Positions 1 to 11,017 of a DNA stretch of 64,000 bases are shown piece by piece (the stretch's first letter is position 1; each line of letters starts with the position of its first letter). The notes beneath the pieces are model-generated. The model worked only from the letters and a program-made list of their open reading frames with translations. It made no database searches and was not told the DNA's origin. The translations under genes were made by a program, and so were the position numbers. Source of the DNA: Chlorophyllum brunneum (lineage: Eukaryota; Basidiomycota; Agaricomycetes; Agaricales; Agaricaceae). The DNA lies in the NCBI GenBank assembly GCA_963576785.1, contig OY756151.1, forward strand, positions 496,001 through 560,000, given 5' to 3'.

Positions 1-1394
1 ATGAATATCCGGCGTGTCGATACAAAACTTTGGACCTGATCTCGTTGGATCGGATAGGAAGTCGGTAAATGACGTATGGTAAAATAAGAATTTGACGGGA
101 AGCCCTTGTTGAGATTTCTGTATGTCGAGAACGGAGTGAAGATTACTGGTGGCTGCATAGAAAGCTGTTAACGAGAGGCCAAGCGCTGAACAGCAGTGCA
201 GGACGCCAGGACCAGTCACCAGAGTGAAGGGAAGGGTACGGATGCGGAGAAGTGAAAGTGTGTCTGGAAGAACTTCTTCCGGTATCTGTTTCATAATCAA
301 CAGATAGAACTGGTCCAACTGGGAGAGTGGGTTCCTATCCGATCCACCAGCCTTTTGACCTAATTCCATCACCAAGCGTAGCCGCTCCTCAGGCCCGACA
401 CCAGCACCGTCCTGACCAATATACCGGACAATCGTGGCCGCATAGACGAACAAGCCCGATGACAGGTCAACAAGCTGACGAATATCCTCGTCGGAAGGCC
501 ACGCCATTGCACGGGGAAGACCGTAATTGGCACGAATAATCCTGGAGCTGTCACGAAGGTATGCCTCGATGTCGCTGTCGGCGTCACGGGATACCGGAAG
601 CGTGAGCCTCCAGGAAACTTTCTCCGCCAATTCTGATTCAAAAGCTGAGGCTCTGGTCGGCTGAAGAAAGCCCACAGGAAAGGTGTCGTCTGGTCGTGAA
701 TGGATGTCGTGGCGAGTTCGACGATGGCATCTTGAGCAGTCTTAGTCTTGCATTCATCAAGGCCGTCAACGATGATGACCGCATCCATCCCCACCCTCTG
801 ACCATGATCGCTCAATTCAGCGAGCGGCTTTACGAGGAGCTCCCGGAACTGGACGTCAATAGATGTCTCAAGTACAAGTGGGTCGCGAAGAACGACGGCG
901 TCAACTAGGTCACGGTAGGCAGGATATCTTGTAGCGAGTTGATATGCGATTGTCGGTATAAACTTCTTTGGATCGTTCCATCCGTTTGGTCGATAGAAGA
1001 AGAATGTTGCGCCTAGCCATCCAGAACGCTCGATGTCTTCTGCGCAGGTCTGAGCGACTGCGGACTTCCCCACACCTGCTGGCCCGCGCATCCACAGGGC
1101 GCGTGCTTGCTGTGTCTTCCACCCACCTGAACCCCAAGCAGTGATATTCCGAATGTATTCCTCCCGGGTGCCCGGGTGGCATTTTGGAGGATCACGATCA
1201 TACGAGTTGTGTATCGCTTGTGGGAGGGTTGATTCGAGGAGTAGTTTGATACCAGATCCCTTGTCTATATGTGACTGCCATTAAGATCAGAATTGGGTGC
1301 TGGGAAGATACTCACTGCTATCGAGCGCATAATTGTGCTCAATAAAGTTACTACCTGTGATGTTGGTTCCTTGGCTTTGCTCGAAGAACGGCAT
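1..1394 (-). CDS. NACHT-domain NTPase (fungal NLR-like), partial, with probable frameshift
   Basis: STAND-type P-loop NTPase of the fungal NLR class, a family linked to non-self recognition and programmed cell death. The proposed start is the ATG at 1394; the frame upstream is open to about 1484, so an earlier exon is possible. One intron, 1265-1315 (GTGAGT...ATATAG), joins the N-terminal segment to the NACHT domain. The P-loop GPAGVGKS is at about residues 87-94, preceded by the family's CHPGTREEYI motif, and the Walker B-like VIIVDGLDEC and sensor-like FFSRPEPQ follow. After the residues NWRRK (about position 620) the frame meets unrelated sequence, while the +1 frame continues with the conserved LPVSRDADSDIEAYL and stays open to the left edge with plausible NACHT C-terminal sequence. 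This needs a one-base indel near 600-622, either genuine or a sequence error. A 44-base GT-AG intron could bridge the frames but would remove the conserved segment. The C-terminal repeat domain lies outside the window. Confidence 0.85.
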
Positions 1395-1754
1395 CGGAGG
1401 ATAGACTGTAGGAATGTGGTAGATGATGGTCGTATGCTGAAAAGGCAGTGTGCTCCGCACAAGGCCTGGGCCATGCTTCTATAGACGCCTTTAACGCCAC
1501 CCTGAATACCAATGGAGGTGAAATTTAGCCCTCAAACTTTTTAGGGAGCTAGTTCCTATGCCTCCCTCAGTCCCAGTAATTCACCTTCTTCCGCGCAACA
1601 GACCCATAGCATGACGCAGCTGTTGTCGTTGCTGACTCCAACAAAGAAATAAATAATAACGAATGAGTTAGGAGCATGTGGAGCATAATATCGACTAAGT
1701 GTTGAATATCTACGGTGAACCTCTCTTTCAATATTGCACGGAATTACTACACCA

Positions 1755-4632
1755 TCACTCCACATCCTCAGCGTCCGAGTTCTTCACACTCCGATACTTC
1801 AGAGCTTGAGCGAAATCCACAATTGCAATCACCAACACAACCACCTCATCAACACTAATTCCATGCGCCCTCACAGTTTTCCCAACAATACTCGGCAATG
1901 CATCCAAGAACATCACCACTTGCACAATCAGCATCAACACAGTCGTAGATTTGTAACTCCCAGCATACGTCCGGGAATAAGCATTCATGATAAACTGAAG
2001 CACGGATCCAGTCATATGAGATGATTCGCGAAGGGTATTGGCGTATTTGACAATTGTCGGAACGTGTCGGGAGAGTGGTTCAAGAGGATGGGGTTCGGAT
2101 GGCACCGGAATACGGGGTGATAAGATGTATGATTTTGGAGTGGCAAAGAAGTGAGTAGCTGCGAAAAAGGCTATAAAGAGCTAATTTGTTAGGTTAGCGT
2201 GAGCTCTCAGTATGGCAGAGGTTCATTACATACCAGCAGCTTGGTTTTCCTGGACACCTTCGCCTCAATTCTCTCGCTTAGCCTCTCCGAGTGCGTAGCC
2301 TTGGCAAGATAGACCTTCGGAATCCATCCCTTCTTCTCCTTTTCATCTCCTCTCCTGGCACCGCGTTTTGCCTTCGCTGACCAACTAAACTCGATTCTCA
2401 ACACAGCTATTAGCATGATGAATGGCGGGATGAGATAGAAGATGTAGGTTATCGGGAAATGTGTCAACCAATGGTATTTGTTCTCGGGGTGGAGCACGGT
2501 AACGAGCATAGTCTCTGTAGCGTCCACAAAATACCACAGAGCTAGAAATACAGTGCCCAAACGCGAGATACCAGTGGTGCTGGTCAGAGTATACCAATAA
2601 TGAATGGTCAAGAACCAACAAATGATCATGATAATGATCCTGAATGACTGTTAGTCAACTACCTCGGAGGCGTGCAAGACAACATACGACGTAAAGCCAA
2701 AGACGTAGATACGGCGCGGATGCGCGTCTTCGTCGATCCTGTGTCCAAATAGTCCAGCTGAATAAAATTTTCAGTACAGGTATAGCGGGAGAATTTGAGA
2801 ATGCGTACCGTTAATGTCGTGGTTGTGTTGTACGTGCTCTAATTTGTTGTCTGGTTCAGTCATGTTGTAGATATTGCCAACTCCAATTGCCGCGCCAATT
2901 GATATGCCATCAAAAATGCTGAGACTTTCGTGCGCATGGCTAGAAAAACTAAGCCTCCATGTTACAGTTACGTGTTCCTCGTCTTCCAGGATGGTTAGAA
3001 TACATTAATAGATCTAAAGTCGCAAAATCAAATACCTGGTGTAAGTGATTGGGGGGTCTCAAGTTGGGTGGAAGCTGATCTCTCGACCGGAACCGGAACA
3101 AGTTCCTGAGAATCAAATATCAACGTGAGCGGTTCCAGGAGGGCGCCGGGAGCTTCGTAAATACCTTCGGTCCTGCAGCCCGTGGCATCGCAGACAAAAA
3201 CGGAGCGTATAACCATTCTGTCCTCGACTTTTTACTCTCCTTCTTCCCCTCCTCGTCCTCAGAGGGGAGCCGAAGCTGGACCTTGGTCTCGAATATCCCA
3301 CTATCACGATAATCCCTGTGGCATTGATACCATTCCGGATCCTTGATTGGCTCTCTGGCACCGTTAGCACACTGACGTAGGTCAAAAAATGAGTATTGCA
3401 ATAATCAAGGCTAAAGAACGACAATTACTCACCGTCTTATTCGCAAGCTCTTTCTGGGCTTTGGTGTACGGTGACCGTTTGTAGAGTTTGTCCTGTTTAA
3501 CAATACGAAGGTGGGTGCTAGCCCATAAAAGTTAGAATGTCTTTCAACTGTTGAACTGCTGGGCATCACCCTTACCGAGTTACAATGTAAGGATGATACT
3601 CCGTCACGGGGTGTTTATCTCCCGTAAATTCTAATAGGAAGGTGTTCCTCTTCCAGCCCTTTGTCGTGTTCAGAGAAGTAGATGTTTCCGTCCGTGACTC
3701 TGTTGTTTCCTCATCCCAATCCGACTCGTCATCTGAATCTAATTGGGTATCTTCGAAATTAGGAGAATCCACGATTTCCGTTGCATTAGCTGCACCAGAG
3801 CCTTTACTGGTGATATTGTAGAACTCGATGAGGGGTATCGAGATGCCGAAACTATCATATATCTGATCCTCAAGCGTCGGCTCCAGGTCCCTATAATGAA
3901 TGAATGAATGAGCTGAAGAACTACCGGGAACTGAGAGCTGGAAGACATACGGTTTTCGGACACTAGGAGTCTTGAACCCCTGAGGTTTCCAGCTGGTATA
4001 GTTTTTGACAAAATTCAACCATGAAGGCCTATTCGGACTAGGTTGGGCGAGGACAAAAGATGCCCGAAGATCATAATTGGACAAGTTGGCTTGCTTGCTA
4101 AGACAAGATATCAGAAAGCTTGAACCAAAAACTCGTTTCGAAAGGACACTCACAAATAACTCGTGGGTACGCGCAACGTCACATTTGCAAACGCAATCTT
4201 ACTCTTCATATCAACACCCCTAAAGACCGTATCCGTGAAGATCAATCTCTCCGGTCGTTCCTCTCCATCAACACTAATAACTGCATCCTTCCCATCTTCA
4301 TCTCTAATCCACACCGATGCCACAACATCAAATTTCGAATCCTTCCTAATCATCGGTCGTACAACCTGTGACCAATCTTCCACTTTGTCTTCCGGTGTAT
4401 CATGATATAACCCTTTATGTGGATGTCGAATGCTATGGAACACGGTACTGAAGAAGAGGTATAGAGCTATACCCCCAACGAGAACAATCACAACAGCGAA
4501 CAGCCATAAACAAAGTTTACCCGCTGAACGAGGTTTACGTTGTGGAATGCCAGGATCAAGCCTGAGTTGGTCATTTCCTGGATCCGGGTTTGAATTTTGT
4601 GCTCGTTTGGTATTGGAGGGGTCGACGATCAT
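1755..4632 (-). CDS. large multi-pass membrane protein, family not recognised (792 aa)
   Basis: Ten exons: 4632-4154, 4097-3951, 3890-3576, 3517-3433, 3371-3165, 3105-3036, 2982-2809, 2757-2688, 2639-2234 and 2180-1755. All introns are GT-AG and the total is 2379 nt. An in-frame ATG at 4710 would add 26 residues; I prefer 4632 because it starts the usual short basic and polar cytosolic tail before the first helix (WLFAVVIVLVGGIALYLFF). A large soluble, probably lumenal or extracellular part follows, with possible N-glycosylation sites and an acidic stretch near DSDDESDWDEE. The C-terminal third has about six more helices: one near IFDGISIGAAIGVG, then FGFTSIIIMIICW, LGTVFLALWYFVDA, ITYIFYLIPPFIMLI, a helix around LFIAFFAATHFF, and two at the end (VLMLIVQVVMFLDAL and VVVLVIAIVDFAQAL). 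I do not recognise the family and propose no function. It lies about 250 bases downstream of the NACHT gene's likely 5' end, on the same strand. Confidence 0.8.
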
Positions 4633-4710
4633 AAGGGTTGTGTGGACGTGGTGTGTGTGCAACAGTGGGGGATATATATCGCATGTTAGTGTTGACTCAG
4701 ACACTGCCAT

Positions 4711-5533
4711 TACTGGGCGTTAATCAAAGCAAGAGGGCCGAGTGTGGTGCGTGGTCGTCATGATGCACACGTAAAACCTCGTGGCAAGATGATTATAATT
4801 ATATAACCTATGGGCATTCTTCCCGGCAACTATTTACGCGAGAACCAGGCTTAGCTGTACTACAGGACAAAAATCCCACACGGTGTTCACATATCATGCA
4901 TACCAACAACATAGAAATAGCCAGAACGAAGCTCCTTATACACTGTTCCATTCCCTCGATATACGTACGACCCCAGAATAGATAGTCGATCGTGGAGAGT
5001 GATCCGCTACTGTCTTCGATTCTCAGTGAGCCTTCGAGCCTTCGACAGGTCCGAAATACCTACCCCATCGCAATAGCGGAGTGGTGGTTGATCAAATCAT
5101 CCGTGACCAGGACAACCATCCTAGTCTCAAACGATTCCTTAAACTAATTCACAGCGTGTTTCAAGCACAGCAAGCTGAATTGAAAACACAGATAGCCTAG
5201 ATGGACATCAGAAGTTTTAGTACCGGTACCTAACATGTACCCAATCACTATTCTACAGATATAGTCCATATAAAGAGGTGTAGACCTCAAAGATTGAACA
5301 ACGAAAAAAAAAAAAAAAAAAAAAAGGAATAGACAGCATGTAAGTAATTACCTAAGGTCACCATTTCAGCACTTGATATGAACACATATCAGAAGATGTC
5401 GCAAACTCCCTTAAAAGTATCTTCGAGGCACCCATGGGAGATGAAGTTGTAGAAAAGGGGATGCACGGGAAGAGGAAAAGGGCTGACCAGCAAAAAGACC
5501 CACAAACACACCTCATCCCAACCCACACAAAAT
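4711..5533. other. intergenic stretch, no gene seen
   Basis: About 820 bases between the 5' end of the large membrane protein and the 3' end of the small membrane protein. No convincing coding sequence on either strand. The only notable element is the poly(A) run listed separately. Confidence 0.6.
5304..5325 (+). repeat. 22-base poly(A) tract
   Basis: An uninterrupted run of 22 A, preceded by GATTGAACAACG. It lies between genes. It could be simple slippage or the tail of an old retroposed sequence; no coding remnant is visible upstream of it. Confidence 0.95.
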
Positions 5534-6632
5534 CTAAATCGAATTCTTCTTCGAACCAAACAAGCCTCTCTTCTTCTTCGACCCATTACTTTCAGCGCTC
5601 TTCGCGCTCCCACCTGAATCCGCGCGTTTCACATCCGCAGGATGAGTAAACGAGACTGTATGTTCAGGAGACGTGGGAGTTATCGAATTGGAATGTAGCC
5701 CTCCCGAAAGTTGTGTTCCATCGGTGGAATTGGTGCGACGATTGAATGATGTAGCAGTCATGGCTTTCATCATACTCCTGTTTTGAAGTAAAAGAAATGA
5801 ATCAATGATTGGCTTTGAAATGAGGGAAGAGTGTGGAATGGTGTGAAAGTATGGCTTCCCCATAGTGCAAGGACGTACCGTTGAGTCGCGTCGACATAAT
5901 CCTCTCTGTCAAAACGTTTCTTAGTCTTAATAGATACGCCTTTGTTCGATATATCATATCCCTTTTCTCTCATCCTACAACAAAGAACATCAGACAATCA
6001 TTCAAGACACCGAGTGGGGCCACCTTGGCACGTTGCCAACATTCTAATGAAATCGGGCAAACGGACTCACTTTTCTTTCGTCGATTTTACACTCTCCGAT
6101 ATCTGTTTAACCATATACACAACACCATAGATCGTTCCACCAAACACTCCGATCGTCTGCGGGGAAAGCAAGAGAGACAGTTTTCAGATTTCGCGCCGAT
6201 CGCACGAGTTGGATACTCGATAGAAGAGTCCAGTAAAGTTTGACTAACCACAAACAATGAAAACAAATCAATCCTGCGTGAAGTGACACGTAGTCAGTAC
6301 ATCGTTTGCAAAAACACGTTGTAGATGAGGATATCGCCGCCTCTCGTCCACATGGACGCCAGAAACCACAGATGGATTCTGTTTGTCGGGGATGTAAAGG
6401 ACTTGGATACAGAGCTTGGGACTCACCAGGCAGCCATAGAGTGTCAAGGTGGGGGAGAGGTGAAGACGAGGCAAGAGAAGGAGCAGAGAAACATTCCAAA
6501 GATGGGACGCGTGGGTGCGACTCACGGAGCCACGCATATGAAACCTCCGATGACACTCCTTATTAGGCAATTTCCATCACCGCCCAATCCGCCAAGCAAA
6601 ACAAACTTCGCAGTGTCAATCAATCTATACAT
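5534..6632 (-). CDS. small two-helix membrane protein, unknown function (211 aa)
   Basis: Six exons: 6632-6526, 6378-6301, 6273-6249, 6156-6071, 5974-5879 and 5777-5534, total 636 nt. It begins MYRLIDTAKFVLLGGLGGD. A hydrophobic segment near LIRSVIGGFICVAP is followed by IHLWFLASMWTRGGD and then a clear helix (IDLFSLFVTIGVFGGTIYGV), a basic region (KSTKEKMREKGYD) and a Ser-rich tail ending KKKRGLFGSKKNSI. The third exon is only 25 nt. The intron before it would be only 27 nt (6274-6300), which is unusually short; a donor further upstream is possible and would remove some residues. The frame, the strong splice sites and the unbroken helix across the 25-nt exon support the model overall. No family was recognised. 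Its stop lies just before the poly(A)-containing intergenic stretch. Confidence 0.65.
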
Positions 6633-6635
6633 ATT

Positions 6636-8185
6636 CTACAATTTCGAATCCCCCTCCTGCGGCCTATTCTCCTTATCATGTTCCGCGTTATTCGCTTTAC
6701 TTTTTTGACGTTGGGGATGCGGCGGGAGAGGTACCTCGGGTGCCTCGGTGGGAGCAGAAGCGGCGGCAGCAGCAGCAGCAGCAGTAGCGGCCCGGAGTGC
6801 TTCGCGACTTTTGGCGCGTTTTCTGTTTTCCCTCAGCGCCACTCTGACAGAATCCATGACCCTGGAGTGTACCCAATTTCCACACGCGATAATACCGTAA
6901 TTCTTTCCCAGTGTCCGACCAAGCCCGAAATTCAGCGGTCTGCCTTTTGAATCACTAACGGTGCCACCTGCTTCTTGGACCAAGAGGGATCCGGGAGCAT
7001 GGTCCTATTATGTGTCAGAACAAGGCTTCGCGGGGAGGGGTAAAGTACACCCACCCAGATTTTTTCTTCATAATCTGGACGTGTAGGCATTCGCAGATAT
7101 AGATGACCTCTTCCCATCGCGAGCGCACAATATTTCGCTTGACTATCCATCCTAACGGGCGGTTCCTCCACAGTCAAAAGTTCCCGAACACGAGAGTTGA
7201 AAGTATGTGATGAATGACCAGATTCGACAGATTCGAGAACGATGAGATCTGCGGGGTGGACGGTGGGCATGGTTATTATAGTAGGATCAAGGCCTTCCAT
7301 CGACAACTAGAGTTTTGAATTAGAAGAGGAGAAGAGTGATAGATGAGATGAAAACTCACTCGTTCAGAACCTTGATTCTTCACAGCAACGAAAATGTAAC
7401 CCTTGGGTCCTTCTGGTTTGCTCGTCCGATGTGGCAAGTTCGGACAACCAATGACACCGACAGTAGCTTCACCGTCTACAAGAAACGAGACGCAAACGGC
7501 GTATTGCTCTCCCCGTAGGAAACCCTTCGTTCCATCAATAGGGTCAATAGTCCACATACCTAGAGTCATGAATATCAACATTATTCAAGCAAATACCAAA
7601 AAACAAAAACACGCACGACCAACATTCCCTCCCTCGTATTTCCCTTTGTCAATAGCATCTCGCACCTCTCGTGGCGAAATATCATACCCTTGTCCAATTG
7701 CCCACTCCTCCCTCTCATAAAACAATCGTTCATCCGTCAACCCCTCATTAACCAGCGTCGTAATATGATGTAAAAGCTCTTTATTCTCCGATTTGCGTAA
7801 TTCTGCAGCATCTTCCTCTCCAACTATAGGGTCATCTGGAAACACAGTACCAAGTATCGCAGCAATCACAGCTTGTGCTGCATAATCACCCACTACACGC
7901 AAAACGTTCATCAGTTCTCGTATACACACATACATATACGAGATACGCACCAGTGACAGGAGACTGATCATTCTTGGTCATGTAATCTGTATTGACCAAG
8001 GATTCGAAAACTTTTTGAGTCACGATACAGGCACGACGGACTGCAGAAATGGCAACGATGCGTTCATCGTTCCATGGAAAGACTGGTTGGCCCAAGGACG
8101 GAAGCATCCTACGAAGGCAAGGGGATGTGTACAAACGAGAGCCTACGCGGCGGACGAGGCTGATGCGGACATTCCGACTCAGCAT
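6636..8185 (-). CDS. MET22: 3'(2'),5'-bisphosphate nucleotidase (HAL2/MET22)
   Basis: Magnesium-dependent, lithium- and sodium-sensitive phosphatase that turns 3'-phosphoadenosine 5'-phosphate into AMP, clearing the by-product of sulfate assimilation. Exons: 8185-7951, 7892-7617, 7559-7360, 7306-7055 and 7004-6636; 443 aa. Family motifs appear in order: TKNDQSPVTVGDYAAQ, FPDDPIVGEED, the metal-binding IDPIDGTKGFLRGEQYAV, GVIGCPNLP, and the second metal site WDHAPGSLLVQEAGG. The protein is longer than the roughly 357-aa yeast enzyme at both ends. An Arg-rich N-terminal extension of about 35 residues could be a mitochondrial presequence. The C-terminal tail holds a poly-Ala run encoded by a GCT/GCA repeat near 6762-6795. 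The stop at 6636 lies four bases from the start of the next gene downstream (6632), so the two are extremely close. Confidence 0.95.
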
Positions 8186-8264
8186 TGCACGCAGCCCCAA
8201 TTGTCGCCATTTTCTCCTCATCCAGTCACGTGAGGCAATATCAGGCACAACATTTATTTCAGGG

Positions 8265-10166
8265 TCATTGCGGTACTTTTGGGAGCAATTTCTCCGTCGA
8301 TGATGCACTACCACCATCCTCTTCAAACACACACACCCCAACCGACGGCGGGCTAAATACCATTCCAGCTGGTAAGCTCGCAATACTGTCTCGATGGCTC
8401 TGTAGTCTCCTCTTCTGCGCCGCAATCTCTTCTTCGGTCACGCCAGGTGTGGAAGTGAGAGTTGTCCTTCTTGAGCCCCGGGATTCGTCTTCCTGTAGCA
8501 TTTGGATCGTTCGATTCGGAGCTTTCGCCGGCGGGTGCGGTGCGGTGTCCTTGCCTCGCTTCTTCTTGAGCTTGTTTCGTGGACCTGGACTTGGCCGCGC
8601 CCGATTCGAAGGTTCGGGTAGGGCGGGGTACTTGTCTTCATCCTTACCACTGCCAGATAACCTTGAAAACGAAGACCCAATGGCATCAGCCATCTTCCCC
8701 ATCCATCCATCTGTCGCCCCGTCGCCAACCTCACGAGCCTTCCTCCTCGTACCAACTACCAATGGCTGGACATCTCCATCGTCCAGCGATGGTGGTGGAC
8801 TCTCTGCCATCATACAGAACCCTTCCTCTTCACCCTCTCTTCCACCGTCATTGTCGTCAGCGCCACACACGCTCCGGGAGGTTCTAGATGTCTTCGACCT
8901 CTTGACGCTTTTCGTACTTTTGATCGTTTTTCGACTCTTCCTCGTCACACTCCTCCTCGGCAATCTTTCCCGTTTTCGGTCTTCCAGCCGTACCCCCTCC
9001 AACAACTTTTCTTGCCTCCCAATCGTACCCGTCCCCTCTTTGGCATCAAAGTAACCATCTCGCAGTCGGTCCTTCTCTTCCTCTCCTCCAAGTCCACATT
9101 CGGACATAAGGTCTGGTTCAGAGCAAGAGTCTGAAAGGATTTCAAGAGGACTGAAAACCCCCCCGGGACCACTGTTTCCCGTCAAGGTCCTGTCTGTCCT
9201 AGTGCGAACGGAGAAACGCTTAGGCTTTTGAACATCTCCCTCTTCCGCCTCCTCTTCATCAATGGTGTCCTCCAATCGTGTACGAGGCCACTGGAACTGA
9301 ATCTGCTCGGACTCGATCATGGACTGCCGACAGTCACATTCAAACCCGTATTCCCTCGTGTGCTGACAGCGAGTAACGGCTTCCTTGCTCGTACCAGTAT
9401 CCCATACAGAGTCATCGAAGGTGCATTGGTGCTCGGGGTCGACCGAGAGATCCTCGTATCTGAACGCCCGAAATGTGACTTCGCTTGCGTCAGGTGCTAC
9501 TCCCAGCTCTTTGTCACAAGTGAAGGCATCAGTGCCACCAGCAGCTCTGGATGCGCGATTTCTAGATACCGAGCGAGTGTAATGGGTACGATACTTTGGT
9601 TTGCGAGTGCAGCAGCCGTGGATTAACCAGCCAGCTCCGATAAGACCCACTAGGCCCGCAACGGAAAAGAGTGGGATGAGGTAGTGAATGTTGAAGTTCC
9701 CCTTGGTGTTCGATGACGCGCCGTCGTCACCGTTATTATTGGACAACGACGGTGGTGATGGGAGAGAGACAGTAGAAGATGTGGCAGAAATGCTAGATGA
9801 AGCAGACGTAGATGTTGTGGGAGCGACTGAAGTAAACGAGGAAGAGTCGGGTGCACTTTCGCTTTGCTCGTTGTTTACAGATGTTGAGGGGGAGGGTGAC
9901 GGGAGAGAAAAAATTGTAGTAATGGTTGTCACCGCGGTCGTGGTAGGGGGTGTAGGGGTGGCGGGAGGGAAGGGCCACCAATAATTATACGTCCATGTCG
10001 TGCTAGGAGTGGCTCCACCAGACGGCGTTGGAATAACCTGTCTTCGCAACGGTTGAGAAAAAGGCGCTGCTACAGCCGCATGGAAGGGCAATAGATACAC
10101 CAAGATAAATATGGGCATGAACAAGAGGATCCAGTCTTGGTGCCTTAATAATTGAACTGATTGCAT
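8265..10166 (-). CDS. type I membrane protein with Ser/Thr-rich ectodomain (633 aa)
   Basis: A single uninterrupted frame. The ATG at 10166 is chosen because it starts right before a signal peptide (WILLFMPIFILVYLLPFHAAVAA); the frame stays open upstream to 10343, but the longer N-terminus would bury it. A Pro/Thr/Ser-rich, probably O-glycosylated ectodomain of about 150 residues follows, then one transmembrane helix (IPLFSVAGLVGLIGAGWLIHG) with a Cys-Cys and basic stop-transfer signal (CCTRKPKYR). The cytosolic tail of about 400 residues is disordered, rich in charged residues and has Lys/Arg/Ser-rich patches. The architecture resembles fungal wall-stress sensors (Wsc/Mid2-like), but no WSC cysteine domain is present, so a sensor role is only inference. 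A 289-codon open frame runs antisense at 8185-9054; I regard it as a shadow. Confidence 0.8.
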   Translation of the reverse strand: MQSVQLLRHQDWILLFMPIFILVYLLPFHAAVAAPFSQPLRRQVIPTPSGGATPSTTWTYNYWWPFPPATPTPPTTTAVTTITTIFSLPSPSPSTSVNNEQSESAPDSSSFTSVAPTTSTSASSSISATSSTVSLPSPPSLSNNNGDDGASSNTKGNFNIHYLIPLFSVAGLVGLIGAGWLIHGCCTRKPKYRTHYTRSVSRNRASRAAGGTDAFTCDKELGVAPDASEVTFRAFRYEDLSVDPEHQCTFDDSVWDTGTSKEAVTRCQHTREYGFECDCRQSMIESEQIQFQWPRTRLEDTIDEEEAEEGDVQKPKRFSVRTRTDRTLTGNSGPGGVFSPLEILSDSCSEPDLMSECGLGGEEEKDRLRDGYFDAKEGTGTIGRQEKLLEGVRLEDRKRERLPRRSVTRKSRKTIKSTKSVKRSKTSRTSRSVCGADDNDGGREGEEEGFCMMAESPPPSLDDGDVQPLVVGTRRKAREVGDGATDGWMGKMADAIGSSFSRLSGSGKDEDKYPALPEPSNRARPSPGPRNKLKKKRGKDTAPHPPAKAPNRTIQMLQEDESRGSRRTTLTSTPGVTEEEIAAQKRRLQSHRDSIASLPAGMVFSPPSVGVCVFEEDGGSASSTEKLLPKVPQ

Positions 10167-10182
10167 AAGGTATAGATCGTTG

Positions 10183-10918
10183 CTAATTCGGAGTGAAGGA
10201 AAATTCGGGTTGAATGACGATACAGCCGACACGAGACTCGACACACAAGGCACTGAGATCGTATCTAGGGGTGTCGAATTGCAGACCAGCGGCAATGTAG
10301 GTGGACCGTCGGATGAGATGAGATGATGGAGAATATGAAGCACCGGTTACGCCTGAGCGACGAGTTTTGCGCCAAAAAGTCGTTGGTCGCACTATCCCAG
10401 TAAAACATGAGTCAAGTAATTAATAGTTGATGGACGAATTTGTACGTACGAAGCGGTGGTGGAGGGGGTAACAACTCGCCTCCTCGAGTTGTGCCAATTC
10501 TTGCGAACGAGGAAAGACTCCTTTTTGGTTGCGGAGGACGGCTACTGGGTGGCTTGAGAGCTGATAAAGATATTTCTTCGGTGACTTCTGATGTAGCTTC
10601 TAGCTTCGGTCGCCGATCAGGTCCCGGAGGTGCACTCTGTGATCTAGTTGGCCTGTGTCTTCGTTGTCTGTGAGGGGACTTCCAGGTATTGACAGGAGGG
10701 GAAAGAAATGAGTTGTCGTATTCAGGTCTTGAACGACGTCGAGGTCTTGTGTTTTTCATTTGGTCTTGGACTGGCTCCTCATCATCATCATCATGACTGG
10801 TCTGAACAGGGGCTGAATGTTGTTGTTGGACGACAAAACGTGGTGTGGACTTGGAGAAAAGACCGTGAGTGATAGGATAGAGAGAGTTAGAGCCATGAAG
10901 GACGGTGAGGTCAGTCAT
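10183..10918 (-). CDS. hypothetical basic, disordered protein (225 aa)
   Basis: Two exons, 10918-10450 and 10391-10183, with an intron of 58 bases (GTACGT...GATAG). It begins MTDLTVLHGSNSLYPITHG, then has an acidic DDDDEE patch, an Arg-rich stretch (NTRPRRRSRPEYDN), a Ser-Ala-Pro region and a Pro-run. The C-terminus TTFWRKTRRSGVTGASYS looks better structured. No family was recognised. The stop lies only 16 bases before the start of the type I membrane protein on the same strand, so either the 5' UTR of that gene overlaps this coding sequence or one of the two models is wrong. It is divergent from DPB4, with 99 bases between the start codons. Confidence 0.5.
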
Positions 10919-11017
10919 GAGGGAGTCGTTGGTCGACCTAGTCGACGATGAGAAAAGTACAAGGCCACAGCACAGCGTGACCCCAGTGTGACATCACTTT
11001 TCTACTCTGTACACCAT

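Noticed and set aside
1265..1474. 69-codon minus-strand frame before the NACHT gene
   Set aside because: It overlaps the NACHT N-terminal exon in another frame; the NACHT frame is the one matching the family.
6763..6795. trinucleotide repeat
   Set aside because: It encodes the poly-Ala tail of MET22; ordinary slippage, no separate feature.
8185..9054. 289-codon plus-strand open frame
   Set aside because: It is fully antisense to the long membrane protein frame and has no domain or start context; a shadow of the other strand.
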